Shown: piece after piece, positions 7,352 through 13,855 of the stretch
Layout of the letters: every line of letters starts with the position of its first letter
Position numbering within the stretch: the first letter of the stretch is position 1
Origin: an uncultured Clostridium sp.
GTDB taxonomy: Bacteria > Bacillota > Clostridia > TANB77 > CAG-508
Assembly: GCA_946548575.1 (NCBI GenBank)
Contig: CAMNPT010000006.1
Span: 1 to 42,797 of the forward strand
Length of the DNA stretch: 42,797 nucleotides
Direction: 5' to 3'
The notes under the pieces: model-generated
Seen by the model: only the letters and a program-made list of their open reading frames with translations
Told to the model about the DNA's origin: nothing
Database searches by the model: none
Program-made: the position numbers and the translations under genes

Positions 7352-7989
7352 TCTTTCATTTCTCCAATTCTGTTTTCTAATCTTGCCAATACATCAAAAT
7401 ATGTAAAATAGTTTTTGAACTCTTCTTCTGTTATCCCAAGGTTTTCTGATATCTTTGCAACAGAAATACCATGTCTCATTTTTTGTGTTACTAATTGTTG
7501 CATTCTGTCCTTAATTTTAAATAAATTATGTTTAGATAAATCATCTTCCCAATTGTCTTTTTCTTCTTTTTCTTCGTTTTTAAGCCATAAATCAAATCCA
7601 AGTCCTGTTCTAATTGCAACTCCTTTTACAAAAAGTCTAGTTTGACAATTCCATAATCGCTGTTGTGTCATAGAATTATCTTTAACGGGATTACTTCCAT
7701 TCATTACTGCTCCTCTTTGTATAAAAACTAAATCATCTATAACTACTTTTACTGCTGTTTCATAGACTCTGTTGGTTGTACCATTTTTATCAGTAAACAC
7801 TTGATCAGTCATAAAGAGACTGCTTCCTGTCCTTTCATCTACTACAGGCTCAAAATATACTACTGTAGCTCCATGTTCGTGTAATAAATCTATAACTTTA
7901 GCCCAATTCAAATAATCTGCTCCATCTCTTTGGTCTGTCCATTTACTAACATTTACTTTTCTTAAATCTTCATAACTTTCTAATGCCAT
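7348..7989 (-). CDS. Sak3-type (DUF1071) single-strand annealing protein
   Basis: The N-terminal segment DGADYLNWAKVIDLLHEHGA and the central VYETAVKVVIDDLVF plus MNGSNPVKDNS correspond to the DUF1071/Sak3 family of phage single-strand annealing proteins. These pair complementary DNA strands during replication and repair. An acidic linker (EEKEEKDNWEDD) leads to a C-terminal helical tail. AAGGAGGAAAAAT gives a strong start. The exonuclease gene next to it is the expected partner. Length is 213 residues. Confidence 0.8.
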   Translation of the reverse strand: MALESYEDLRKVNVSKWTDQRDGADYLNWAKVIDLLHEHGATVVYFEPVVDERTGSSLFMTDQVFTDKNGTTNRVYETAVKVVIDDLVFIQRGAVMNGSNPVKDNSMTQQRLWNCQTRLFVKGVAIRTGLGFDLWLKNEEKEEKDNWEDDLSKHNLFKIKDRMQQLVTQKMRHGISVAKISENLGITEEEFKNYFTYFDVLARLENRIGEMKE

Positions 7990-8268
7990 TTATTTTTCCT
8001 CCTTTACAATATCTATTCTTGTTACTGCTTTTCCGCATTTATATATTTTAATCCTAGTTTTATCTTCTGTAACGTAATCTAATCTACCTGAACCTTTTCT
8101 CATAATCTTAACTAGATTACTGTTGATAAAATCTAATATTTCATTCATCGCTTTTTCTTTCCTTTCTTTTTCTGCTAACCATAAATCATCGTAATAACAT
8201 TCTTCTTCTATCAGCTTGAAAATATTTCCATCTTCGTCATCTTCAATATAATCTTCTTCATCTTCCAT
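7990..8268 (-). CDS. hypothetical protein with acidic N-terminus, 92 aa
   Basis: Starts with an acidic run (MEDEEDYIEDDEDGN), then a helical middle and a C-terminal beta-rich part (GRLDYVTEDKTRIKIYKCGK). The start lacks a clear ribosome site, so initiation could be weak or coupled. It abuts the annealing-protein gene. No family recognised; the acidic start could mimic DNA or interact with a DNA-binding neighbour. Confidence 0.5.
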   Translation of the reverse strand: MEDEEDYIEDDEDGNIFKLIEEECYYDDLWLAEKERKEKAMNEILDFINSNLVKIMRKGSGRLDYVTEDKTRIKIYKCGKAVTRIDIVKEEK

Positions 8269-8287
8269 TTTTCTATTAATGCAAATA

Positions 8288-8692
8288 TCAAACTCTTAAA
8301 CCTAATTGATGAGCAGTTGGAACTCTTTTTTGAGCATTATTTCCATTTTCACAATCACATCTTGCTGCATAAATATATTCAAGTCTTTTGCCACCATCTG
8401 TTATAAATTTTTTATATGTTACATAACCTGTACTATTACATTTTTTGCATTCTATAACTTCTGCTTGTTCTTCATTTGTACTATATGGCAACTCTTGATC
8501 TAGCATATAGAAATCAGCTATTTTAGGTTTATTTACACATTTACGTAATGCTGCTGAGATTAATTGTCTATATCTTTCAATATCTAAATGTTTTAATTCA
8601 TCATACATAATTCCTATCTGTTCTGATGTATATTCTTTGTTATAATACTTTTCTAATCTCCTGGTTGCTTCAATAAATTCCTGAGTTTGCAT
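8288..8692 (-). CDS. helicase-loader-like protein with zinc ribbon
   Basis: Residues 1-70 are helical and resemble the N-terminal domain of G39P/DnaI-type helicase loaders (RLEKYYNKEYTSEQIGIMYD, then DIERYRQLISAALRKC...KPKIADF). A zinc ribbon follows: CKKCNSTGYVTYK, then CDCENGN. There is no ATPase domain, so it would be a loader or helicase-binding adaptor rather than a DnaC. The start overlaps the end of the DnaD-like initiator gene. This initiator-plus-loader arrangement is usual in Firmicutes phages. Length is 134 residues. Confidence 0.65.
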   Translation of the reverse strand: MQTQEFIEATRRLEKYYNKEYTSEQIGIMYDELKHLDIERYRQLISAALRKCVNKPKIADFYMLDQELPYSTNEEQAEVIECKKCNSTGYVTYKKFITDGGKRLEYIYAARCDCENGNNAQKRVPTAHQLGLRV

Positions 8693-9389
8693 TTACATGT
8701 TCCTCCAATTCTTTTAATTTTCTATTCGTTCTTTCTTCGTCTGTTTCTTCTGGATTTAATTCTTCTTTAGCTCTTCTAAAATCCAGTTCTTCGTTTTTTA
8801 CATCAACTAACTTTTTAAAACCTTTATTTTGCCAATTCCTTAATATACCTTCTATGTATCTGCCTGTTCTAACATTGGCAACTGTTGCTTTTTTTATAGC
8901 CTCTAGGACTAATGCTGGACTTAAAATATTGCAATACTCCATGAGTATCTGCAATGTAATATCTGTAATAGGTGCTATATTATTTTCATAGCTGCTGATT
9001 ACATCTTTTATATCTACATCATCATCTACATATACATCTACATTATCATCTACATATACATCTACATCATCATCTGCATTAAGGTTTGTGTTAGGTTTTA
9101 TTTTGGTTCTTGTTAGGTTTTTGTTAGGTTTTTTTAGGTTTTCATTTTTCTTAGGTCTTCCACCCTTCTTTCCGTTCTCAACACTAGCATTGTAACGTTT
9201 TTCTGCATTATCAATATTAGGTTTCATTAAGATAAACATTGCCTCTGCTATTCCTGATAAATTCTCTGGTTCTTTTCCTTCAAAACAATAATATGTGATT
9301 GCATTATACATCTCTAATTGATATTCTTCTGGTAATTTTTTTATAGCATTATAAAAACTCTTGTAAAAAACAAAACTATCCTTTTGCAT
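8670..9389 (-). CDS. DnaD-like replication initiator with DUF6291-type N-terminus
   Basis: Residues 1-75 (FVFYKSFYNAIKKLPEEYQL ... YYCFEGKEP) match the DUF6291-like N-terminus of phage replisome organisers. Next is KKGGRPKK and a basic repeat region (NKNLTRTKIKPNTNL), then an acidic repeat (DVDVYVDD units). Residues ~130-200 form a DnaD/DnaB_2-type helical domain (ILMEYCNILSPALVLEAIKK ... YIEGILRNWQNKGF). The protein should bind origin DNA and recruit the helicase through the adjacent loader-like protein. The repeats are also DNA repeats, a candidate origin. It is the first gene of the early operon; the 5' leader is ~300 bases. Confidence 0.8.
   Translation of the reverse strand: MQKDSFVFYKSFYNAIKKLPEEYQLEMYNAITYYCFEGKEPENLSGIAEAMFILMKPNIDNAEKRYNASVENGKKGGRPKKNENLKKPNKNLTRTKIKPNTNLNADDDVDVYVDDNVDVYVDDDVDIKDVISSYENNIAPITDITLQILMEYCNILSPALVLEAIKKATVANVRTGRYIEGILRNWQNKGFKKLVDVKNEELDFRRAKEELNPEETDEERTNRKLKELEEHVNANSGIY
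9013..9157. other. candidate replication origin: tandem 24-bp repeats plus TTAGGT iterons inside the dnaD-like gene
   Basis: Two adjacent 24-base units (9021-9044 and 9045-9068, differing in the last base) with partial copies on each side are followed by six copies of T(T/A)AGGTTT-like sequence beginning near 9080, 9091, 9113, 9124, 9134 and 9151. Three of these are spaced 10-11 bases apart, about one helical turn. Phage initiator genes often contain their own origin, as lambda O does. The low-complexity protein sequence encoded here is probably a by-product. No unwinding element is proven. Confidence 0.5.
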
Positions 9390-9502
9390 TAGTCTTTCTC
9401 TCCTTTAAATAACTATTAGCATAAGTGTGCAAATATCAAAGCATAGAACCCCCTCCTTATATTGAATATTGACTTTTGCTTTAAAATGTTCTAAAATACA
9501 AA

Positions 9503-9551
9503 AAACGTAAAAAAAATAAAAGTCTTTTTCGACTTTTTTCTTTTACGTTTA
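9503..9551 (-). terminator. long hairpin with T-rich tail in the early leader
   Basis: Outer arms AAACGTAAAA and TTTTACGTTT enclose an inner hairpin AAAAGTC-TTTTTC-GACTTTT. Read on the minus strand, the inner stem is followed by TTTTATTTTTTTT, so it looks like an intrinsic terminator lying between the early promoter and the first early gene. It could serve as an attenuator or antitermination target, or end plus-strand transcripts. Confidence 0.55.
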
Positions 9552-9625
9552 TTATCAAATATTATTTATGCAATGTGTAGGAAACCCTTACATAGCTTTG
9601 ATTTTGTGCAATGTTATGTATTAGA

Positions 9626-9653
9626 ATTATAGCATATACTTTATAATATATGC
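9626..9653 (-). promoter_or_regulatory. palindromic operator-like site overlapping an extended -10
   Basis: GCATATA and TATATGC form a perfect 7-bp inverted repeat with an 8-base spacer (9632-9653). Immediately beside it the minus strand reads TGCTATAAT, an extended -10 with no good -35. The overlap of dyad and -10 is what a repressor-controlled promoter would look like. The binding protein is unknown. Confidence 0.4.
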
Positions 9654-9702
9654 CCTACTACTTCTATTTGTGCCAGAAAAAAGTCGCTTTATTGATTAAT
9701 AT

Positions 9703-9730
9703 ATTATCATATAACAAAAAATATTGTCAA
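9703..9730 (-). promoter_or_regulatory. early promoter, leftward
   Basis: On the minus strand TTGACA is followed after 16 bases by GATAAT, five of six matches to the -10 consensus, preceded by an AT-rich spacer. It sits just beyond the stop of the 87-aa gene and faces the dnaD-like gene, so it is the natural start of the early operon. Confidence 0.65.
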
Positions 9731-9735
9731 TAAAT

Positions 9736-9999
9736 TTATGCAAATTTTTTTAAATTATTTGTTTCAGTAATTTTGTTTCTATTTTTAGAATCATTAAATT
9801 GATTTAAAATTTGTTCAAATGTATCTCTTACTAATGACACTCTTAAATTTTCTTCATTAGTTAGTGATTTATTGCTTCTAGGATAAATGAATTGATACAT
9901 ATAACTATACATTTCTAAACTCTTTAATATTAGATCCACTTGACAATCTAATAACTCTATCTTATTTTTTCTTATTAAATCGGTATCAAACTCTAACAT
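9736..9999 (-). CDS. hypothetical protein downstream of the integrase, 87 aa
   Basis: A helical protein beginning MLEFDTDLIRKNKIELLDCQ. It follows the integrase gene by 11 bases after a ribosome-like AGGGGGAAGT, so the two are probably cotranscribed. No HTH or excisionase signature is clear. Given its place it could be a recombination directionality factor or a lysogeny regulator, but the sequence does not show this. Confidence 0.6.
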   Translation of the reverse strand: MLEFDTDLIRKNKIELLDCQVDLILKSLEMYSYMYQFIYPRSNKSLTNEENLRVSLVRDTFEQILNQFNDSKNRNKITETNNLKKFA

Positions 10000-10010
10000 T
10001 ATACTTCCCC

Positions 10011-10961
10011 CTATCTTTTATTAATTATAAAATTACTTAATGGATTCCTTTCGACTGCTTCTTTTATCTGTTTCGAACATAAATGTGTATAAATTTCTGT
10101 ACTTTTTATACTTTCATGACCTAAAAAACTCTTTAATAGTAATATGTCTGCATTTCTTGAATATATTATTGTTGCTGCTGTATGCCTTAATGTATGCGGT
10201 GTATAATTTTTATCTGCTAAATTGAGCAATTTAAAGGCATTTTCGCAAATATCTTTTACTGTTACTTTATTTATTCTTTTGTTTTGATTGCTTATAAACA
10301 ATGGATCTGTACTCTTAGCATTTCTATTTCTTAAATAGAGATTTAATTGTTTTTTACAGTATTCGTTATAGTATACTATTCTTTCTTTGTTGTTCTTCCC
10401 TATTATATTAATACTGCTATTTTCAAAATTAATATCCTTAATGTTGATATTAATTAATTCTGATAATCTTATTCCTGTGCTTAAAAACAAACTAATAATT
10501 AGATTATTCCTTAATGGATATCTACTGTTCTCTTTGGTATAAATCCTTTGTATTTTTTTAGCTTCTTCTAGGCTTAAATATTTAGGTAATCTTACTATCT
10601 TTTTTATATTTTTAATATTATCTGCTGGATTTTTTTTGTTTATTCCTCCACGAAACGACGGCAATAACCATCTATAAAAACTTCTTATTGCAGTCAATTT
10701 TCTTTGTCTTGTATATGGGTTGTTGTCTTTGGAATAATTACAATTAACTAAAAATGCCAATATATCTGCTTCTCTAACTTGTAATAAAATGAATTGATTA
10801 AACTCTTTTATTGCAATTGGAATATTCATATACATTTGGATAAATCTAAAAAACAATATTAGATCTGAATTATAAGACTGTATTGTATTAATAGAATAAC
10901 CTTTAACTGAAATTAAGTAATTTAAAAAATCATTTAATACTTTTGGATTATTTTTTTCCAT
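10011..10961 (-). CDS. int: tyrosine integrase (XerD-like fold)
   Basis: Start MEKNNPKVLNDFLNYL is chosen because AAAGGAG lies 6 bases before it; a TTG two codons upstream lacks proper spacing. Residues ~1-110 form the SAM-like core-binding domain (GYSINTIQSYNSDLILFFRF). The catalytic set is complete: R165 in STGIRLSEL, a lysine in the beta-hairpin GKNNKERIVYY, H256 and R259 in HTLRH, H282 in FLGHES and Y291 in EIYTHL. It should integrate and, with help, excise the phage at an att site, which I could not locate. The gene has its own consensus promoter. Length is 316 residues, normal for the family. Confidence 0.92.
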   Translation of the reverse strand: MEKNNPKVLNDFLNYLISVKGYSINTIQSYNSDLILFFRFIQMYMNIPIAIKEFNQFILLQVREADILAFLVNCNYSKDNNPYTRQRKLTAIRSFYRWLLPSFRGGINKKNPADNIKNIKKIVRLPKYLSLEEAKKIQRIYTKENSRYPLRNNLIISLFLSTGIRLSELININIKDINFENSSINIIGKNNKERIVYYNEYCKKQLNLYLRNRNAKSTDPLFISNQNKRINKVTVKDICENAFKLLNLADKNYTPHTLRHTAATIIYSRNADILLLKSFLGHESIKSTEIYTHLCSKQIKEAVERNPLSNFIINKR

Positions 10962-10999
10962 TTTCAACTCCTTTCACAGATTATGTAAACATAGAGTTA

Positions 11000-11028
11000 A
11001 TTATATTCCTATTTATACATTATGTCAA
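11000..11028 (-). promoter_or_regulatory. integrase promoter, perfect sigma-A consensus
   Basis: On the minus strand TTGACA is followed after exactly 17 bases by TATAAT. Transcription would start about 25-30 bases before the integrase ribosome site. A perfect match implies strong constitutive expression unless repressed. Confidence 0.85.
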
Positions 11029-11029
11029 A

Positions 11030-11059
11030 TTGGACTTTTTTAAAATTTTATGATATAAT
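11030..11059 (+). promoter_or_regulatory. promoter for the plus-strand membrane-protein pair
   Basis: TTGGAC, an 18-base spacer ending in TGA and then TATAAT give an extended -10 promoter facing right. Its -35 lies one base from the -35 of the integrase promoter, so the two are back to back and could share a regulator. Confidence 0.75.
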
Positions 11060-11115
11060 TAAATATATAAGTATTAACCGTATTTATAGGACTTCTAGTA
11101 AAGGAAGTGATTAAT

Positions 11116-11346
11116 ATGGATATAGTAATTAGAATAATAATAATGATAGTAATAACAATAGTATTACCTTTTATTGCTAAACTAATAAGTAAGCCTTTTC
11201 AAGACAAAGAAGCATTGGAAGATTTTAAAAAATCAAATATAATCGAAAAAATTGGATATTTTATTATGTATTTTTTCTTAAATTGGTTAATTATTGCTCC
11301 ATCGCTAATTTTTATAGAATGTTTTAAATATATATTTATAAAATAA
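11116..11346 (+). CDS. small two-TM membrane protein, lysogenic-conversion candidate
   Basis: Start MDIVIRIIIMIVITIVLPFI follows AAAGGAAGTGAT with good spacing. Residues 2-20 are a strong membrane helix. A charged middle (KPFQDKEALEDFKKSN) follows, then a second hydrophobic stretch at about 43-72 (YFIMYFFLNWLIIAPSLIFI). It is one of only two genes on the plus strand, divergent from the integrase and ended by a shared terminator, the layout of a moron expressed from the prophage. Superinfection exclusion is a plausible role, not shown. Length is 76 residues. Confidence 0.7.
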   Translation: MDIVIRIIIMIVITIVLPFIAKLISKPFQDKEALEDFKKSNIIEKIGYFIMYFFLNWLIIAPSLIFIECFKYIFIK

Positions 11347-11361
11347 GAGGAGATGATTATT

Positions 11362-11547
11362 ATGTTAAAAGCATTAATTGTTATAATATTCTCATTACCA
11401 TTTGTTTTATTAGGTAATTATTTATATAAAAATAGTGATAAATATAAAGAAGATTTAAAAGATAAAGAATTAAAAAAACAAGATGATATAGAAAACCAAA
11501 AATTACAAAATTTTATTAATATTTTAGAACAAAAAAGCAGTCGTTAA
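11362..11547 (+). CDS. small single-TM membrane protein
   Basis: Start MLKALIVIIFSLPFVLLGNY lies 9 bases after GGAG; an ATG three codons earlier overlaps the ribosome site. One N-terminal membrane helix is followed by a charged, probably coiled-coil tail (KYKEDLKDKELKKQDDIENQ). It follows the 76-aa membrane gene by 15 bases and its stop lies in the loop of the terminator hairpin. The pair may act together at the membrane. Length is 61 residues. Confidence 0.7.
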   Translation: MLKALIVIIFSLPFVLLGNYLYKNSDKYKEDLKDKELKKQDDIENQKLQNFINILEQKSSR

Positions 11548-11557
11548 GACTGCTTTT
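11533..11557. terminator. bidirectional intrinsic terminator between convergent genes
   Basis: Perfect 10-bp stem AAAAGCAGTC/GACTGCTTTT with a 5-base loop, followed by TTTTTATTAT on the plus strand and T-rich on the minus strand. It separates the plus-strand pair from the last late gene. Confidence 0.85.
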
Positions 11558-11559
11558 TA

Positions 11560-11967
11560 TTATGATATGTTTCTTTTGGTGTATTCTAATGTAATATATA
11601 TGTAATCTACAATATTTGGCAAAACTGAAGAACCAACATAAATTTGTAATTCATTATTAATACAATTATTAACTCCTATTTCATAATTTCCAGAACTAAT
11701 TGAATGCATAAAAAATGTTTTTGTATTAATATTTGTATCTTGATATTTAACTGTTATATTTGCTTTTAACATTAAATCAATATTCATATTCAATGGCAAC
11801 ATTTTTTTAGTTCCATCTGATGTTAGTTCGTTATATTCGGTAGGTGTTATTTTAATTACTTTTCTATATATTGGTATATTAAACCATGTTCCAATTTGTC
11901 TTTCTGTATCGTCGTATATTTCTTCATATATTACATTTGTATTTTTTCTTAAAAATTGAATTCCCAT
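11560..11967 (-). CDS. probable virion/tail-tip protein, 135 aa
   Basis: Beta-rich sequence containing GTWFNIPIYRKVIKI, which resembles the short (G)xW.dG.PIYRK motif recurring in distal tail and fibre-associated phage proteins. The rest is non-repetitive with no cysteine cluster. It is the last gene before the terminator, behind the lysis genes, and follows another probable structural protein. Assignment as a virion component is by motif and composition. Confidence 0.5.
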   Translation of the reverse strand: MGIQFLRKNTNVIYEEIYDDTERQIGTWFNIPIYRKVIKITPTEYNELTSDGTKKMLPLNMNIDLMLKANITVKYQDTNINTKTFFMHSISSGNYEIGVNNCINNELQIYVGSSVLPNIVDYIYITLEYTKRNIS

Positions 11968-12405
11968 CTAATTCACTCCTTTTATTATAATTTGTGCTTG
12001 TAAAGGGCAACCAGGTATAACTGATAATACAACATCTTGAACATTAGCATTGATAGGTAATGTAACTGCAATACCAGCACCTATATCATAAGATTTATTT
12101 CCAATTGTTGCTGTTAATACATAACCGTCTTCGCTATAATTGGCTATATCTATAGAAGTTACTTTTTTATTTACACTAATTGTAGTTGGATAAGTTGGAT
12201 CTGCCGCTGCTCCCACATATTCTAAGCCTGAGTACAATGTCGTTTCAATTTCTTCTGAAAGACTTACTGGAACAGGATTCTCTGATGTATTATTTATTGT
12301 TGTTGAATCACTTCCACTACCACCTTCCATAGAAACTTTTAAATTTCCATTTTCATCTACTAATAAATTTTTTACTTCTCCATTTTCTGTGAAACCTTTT
12401 AACAT
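11968..12405 (-). CDS. probable structural/decoration protein, 145 aa
   Basis: Opens with MLKGFTENGEVKNLLVDENG (a 'GxxKxLxVDExGNLkV' start common in phage structural accessory proteins), then a Gly/Ser/Thr linker and a beta-rich domain (PTTISVNKKVTSIDIANYSE...) that looks Ig-like. AAAGGAGGAAAAAT precedes the start. Placed after the endolysin and before another probable virion gene. It may decorate the capsid or tail; not provable here. Confidence 0.5.
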   Translation of the reverse strand: MLKGFTENGEVKNLLVDENGNLKVSMEGGSGSDSTTINNTSENPVPVSLSEEIETTLYSGLEYVGAAADPTYPTTISVNKKVTSIDIANYSEDGYVLTATIGNKSYDIGAGIAVTLPINANVQDVVLSVIPGCPLQAQIIIKGVN

Positions 12406-12419
12406 ATATTTTTCCTCCT

Positions 12420-13343
12420 TTATATTTTTAAAATTTGTCCTGGATATATCAAATTCGGATTAGATATTCCATTTTTTGTTGCAATTTCTTGATATGTTGT
12501 TCCATATTTTGCAGCAATTGCACTTAATGTATCTCCAGGTTTAACTACATAAGTTTTTTCTTTATGATATCCCATTTTTTCATTTACAATATCCTGTATG
12601 GCATCATAATCGTAACCTTCTGCTAATAATGATTTTTTTCTGTCATCTCCATTTCCCCATTTTCCCGCAATTACTTCATCTGCAATTTCCTCATTAGATT
12701 TTTTAGGATTTACAGGTTGAATAGGTTGTGATCCATTAATTTCTGATACTAAATCTCTGTATAAATAGTTCATATCTACATTACCAGAAATTCCACCAAT
12801 TTGACCTTTAAATGAATATTGGAACATATCATATTGACCTTTATATTTATCAAGGTTATTTGCATTTTCAGGGTGTGCTATCCAGCTAGTATATCTAGGT
12901 ACTAAAGCACTTTTATTTAAATAATTATTAAACCAGTCTAAATTAGCATAAACTCCAGCCCATAGTCCTGCTTGTTCTATTATTGTATTAAAACTAATAC
13001 AGATTTGAGTAAGTTTATCTCTGCCCTCTACTTTAATTTCGTCATCTTCCATATCTATATATACTGGTAACTGTATTTTTTTATTAGATAGATATGCGAC
13101 TATTTCCCTTGCTGCAACTTCTGCATTAGGTATTTCGTTTGAATAACAGTATACATATACTCCTACAGGAATACCTAATCTGGTACACTCATTATAGTTG
13201 CGTTCAAAAAATTTATCTACCCAAAATTTTGTATTGTCTCCAATATTTCCTAGTTTTAGTATGGCAAAATCAATTTGATTTTTAACTAAATCCCAATTGA
13301 TATATTCTTGCCAACTGCTAACATCAATTCCTCTCATGCCCAT
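12420..13343 (-). CDS. endolysin: GH25 muramidase + Cpl-7 repeat + LysM
   Basis: The GH25 lysozyme domain covers about residues 3-195 with RGIDVSSWQ at the N-terminus and the catalytic-region motif PVYIDMED (D97, E99). A CW_7 (Cpl-7) repeat follows at about 213-250 ([20 protein letters not shown] ... [11 protein letters not shown]). A LysM domain lies at about 262-306 ([20 protein letters not shown] ... IYPGQILKI). Cpl-7 and LysM both bind peptidoglycan, so this lysin has two different wall anchors. There is no signal peptide, so release depends on the adjacent holin. Length is 307 residues. Confidence 0.93.
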   Translation of the reverse strand: MGMRGIDVSSWQEYINWDLVKNQIDFAILKLGNIGDNTKFWVDKFFERNYNECTRLGIPVGVYVYCYSNEIPNAEVAAREIVAYLSNKKIQLPVYIDMEDDEIKVEGRDKLTQICISFNTIIEQAGLWAGVYANLDWFNNYLNKSALVPRYTSWIAHPENANNLDKYKGQYDMFQYSFKGQIGGISGNVDMNYLYRDLVSEINGSQPIQPVNPKKSNEEIADEVIAGKWGNGDDRKKSLLAEGYDYDAIQDIVNEKMGYHKEKTYVVKPGDTLSAIAAKYGTTYQEIATKNGISNPNLIYPGQILKI

Positions 13344-13345
13344 AA

Positions 13346-13525
13346 TTATTCCTCCTTTTTACCATTGTTCTTTTGGTGTTGTGTACCAAAATAAAATGCT
13401 ATAATCATTAAGTATATTTCTTTAATATCAAATTGTCCTTTCAAAGTAAGAATGCAAACTACAATTGTTAGTAATAAAGTAACTATACTTTTAACATCAA
13501 TTAATTTTTTAAGCTTATCTAACAT
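13346..13525 (-). CDS. small holin
   Basis: Start at [20 protein letters not shown] fits the GGGGGA ribosome site 7 bases away; an ATG two codons upstream is possible. Two hydrophobic segments are seen ([16 protein letters not shown] and [13 protein letters not shown]), with a charged tail [10 protein letters not shown], the usual layout of class II holins in Firmicutes phages. It lies directly upstream of the endolysin gene. Length is 59 residues. Confidence 0.8.
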   Translation of the reverse strand: MLDKLKKLIDVKSIVTLLLTIVVCILTLKGQFDIKEIYLMIIAFYFGTQHQKNNGKKEE

Positions 13526-13538
13526 ATTCATTCCCCCT

Positions 13539-13790
13539 TTACATACCAAAACCTTTTTGGAATATACCAAAAACTATTCCAATTCCACTTACAATTAATG
13601 CTCCTATTGAAGTTCTAAATGTCCACTTATTATTGTCTTTAATTTCTTTAATATCTTTTTCGTTTTGTTTACTGCGATTGTCGGCTTGTAAGGCTATCTC
13701 TTGTGTTTTATTGTAGCCATCTAACTTATCGTTAATGACTGCAAGTTGTGTAAGTACTTCGATTTTGAAGTCGTTTAGTTCTTTTTCCAA
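13539..13790 (-). CDS. XhlA-like holin accessory protein
   Basis: An N-terminal coiled-coil region (ELNDFKIEVLTQLAVINDKL ... KQNEKDIKEIKDNNKW) ends in one C-terminal membrane helix (SIGALIVSGIGIVFGIF), which is the pattern of XhlA-type hemolysin/holin partners. The start is probably TTG (spacing 8 from GGAGG); a GTG three codons upstream is too close to the ribosome site. It is the first gene of the lysis cassette: XhlA-like, holin, endolysin. Length is 83 residues from TTG. Confidence 0.75.
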   Translation of the reverse strand: MEKELNDFKIEVLTQLAVINDKLDGYNKTQEIALQADNRSKQNEKDIKEIKDNNKWTFRTSIGALIVSGIGIVFGIFQKGFGM

Positions 13791-13818
13791 CTTTTCCACC
13801 TCCCCTCAAAAAAAGGCA

Positions 13819-13850
13819 AAAAGGCTACTGCGTGTGTGCAATAGCCTTTT
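13819..13850 (-). terminator. intrinsic terminator between giant protein gene and lysis cassette
   Basis: Arms AAAAGGCTA and TAGCCTTTT enclose a 14-base loop that can pair further; on the minus strand the stem is followed by TTTTTGCCTTTTTTT. It would reduce transcription from the virion genes into the lysis cassette. Confidence 0.8.
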
Positions 13851-13855
13851 CAATT

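Larger units (their letters stand above)
9390..9735 (-). promoter_or_regulatory. early control region between integrase cluster and early operon (no gene)
   Basis: This 346-base stretch has no credible gene. It holds a promoter pointing leftward, a dyad-symmetric operator-like site and a long hairpin, listed separately. Repeated elements GTGCAATGT/TGCAATGTG occur around 9568 and 9606. The control of the lytic early operon probably resides here. No obvious repressor gene flanks it, which is unusual for a temperate phage. Confidence 0.6.

Noticed and set aside
9390..9735. CRISPR-like or iteron array in the early control region
   Set aside because: Only short dispersed elements and one dyad are present; there is no regular repeat-spacer pattern anywhere in the window.
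10981..11106. Attachment site (attP) next to the integrase
   Set aside because: The region is suitable but no core repeat can be identified without the host junctions, so no coordinates are claimed.
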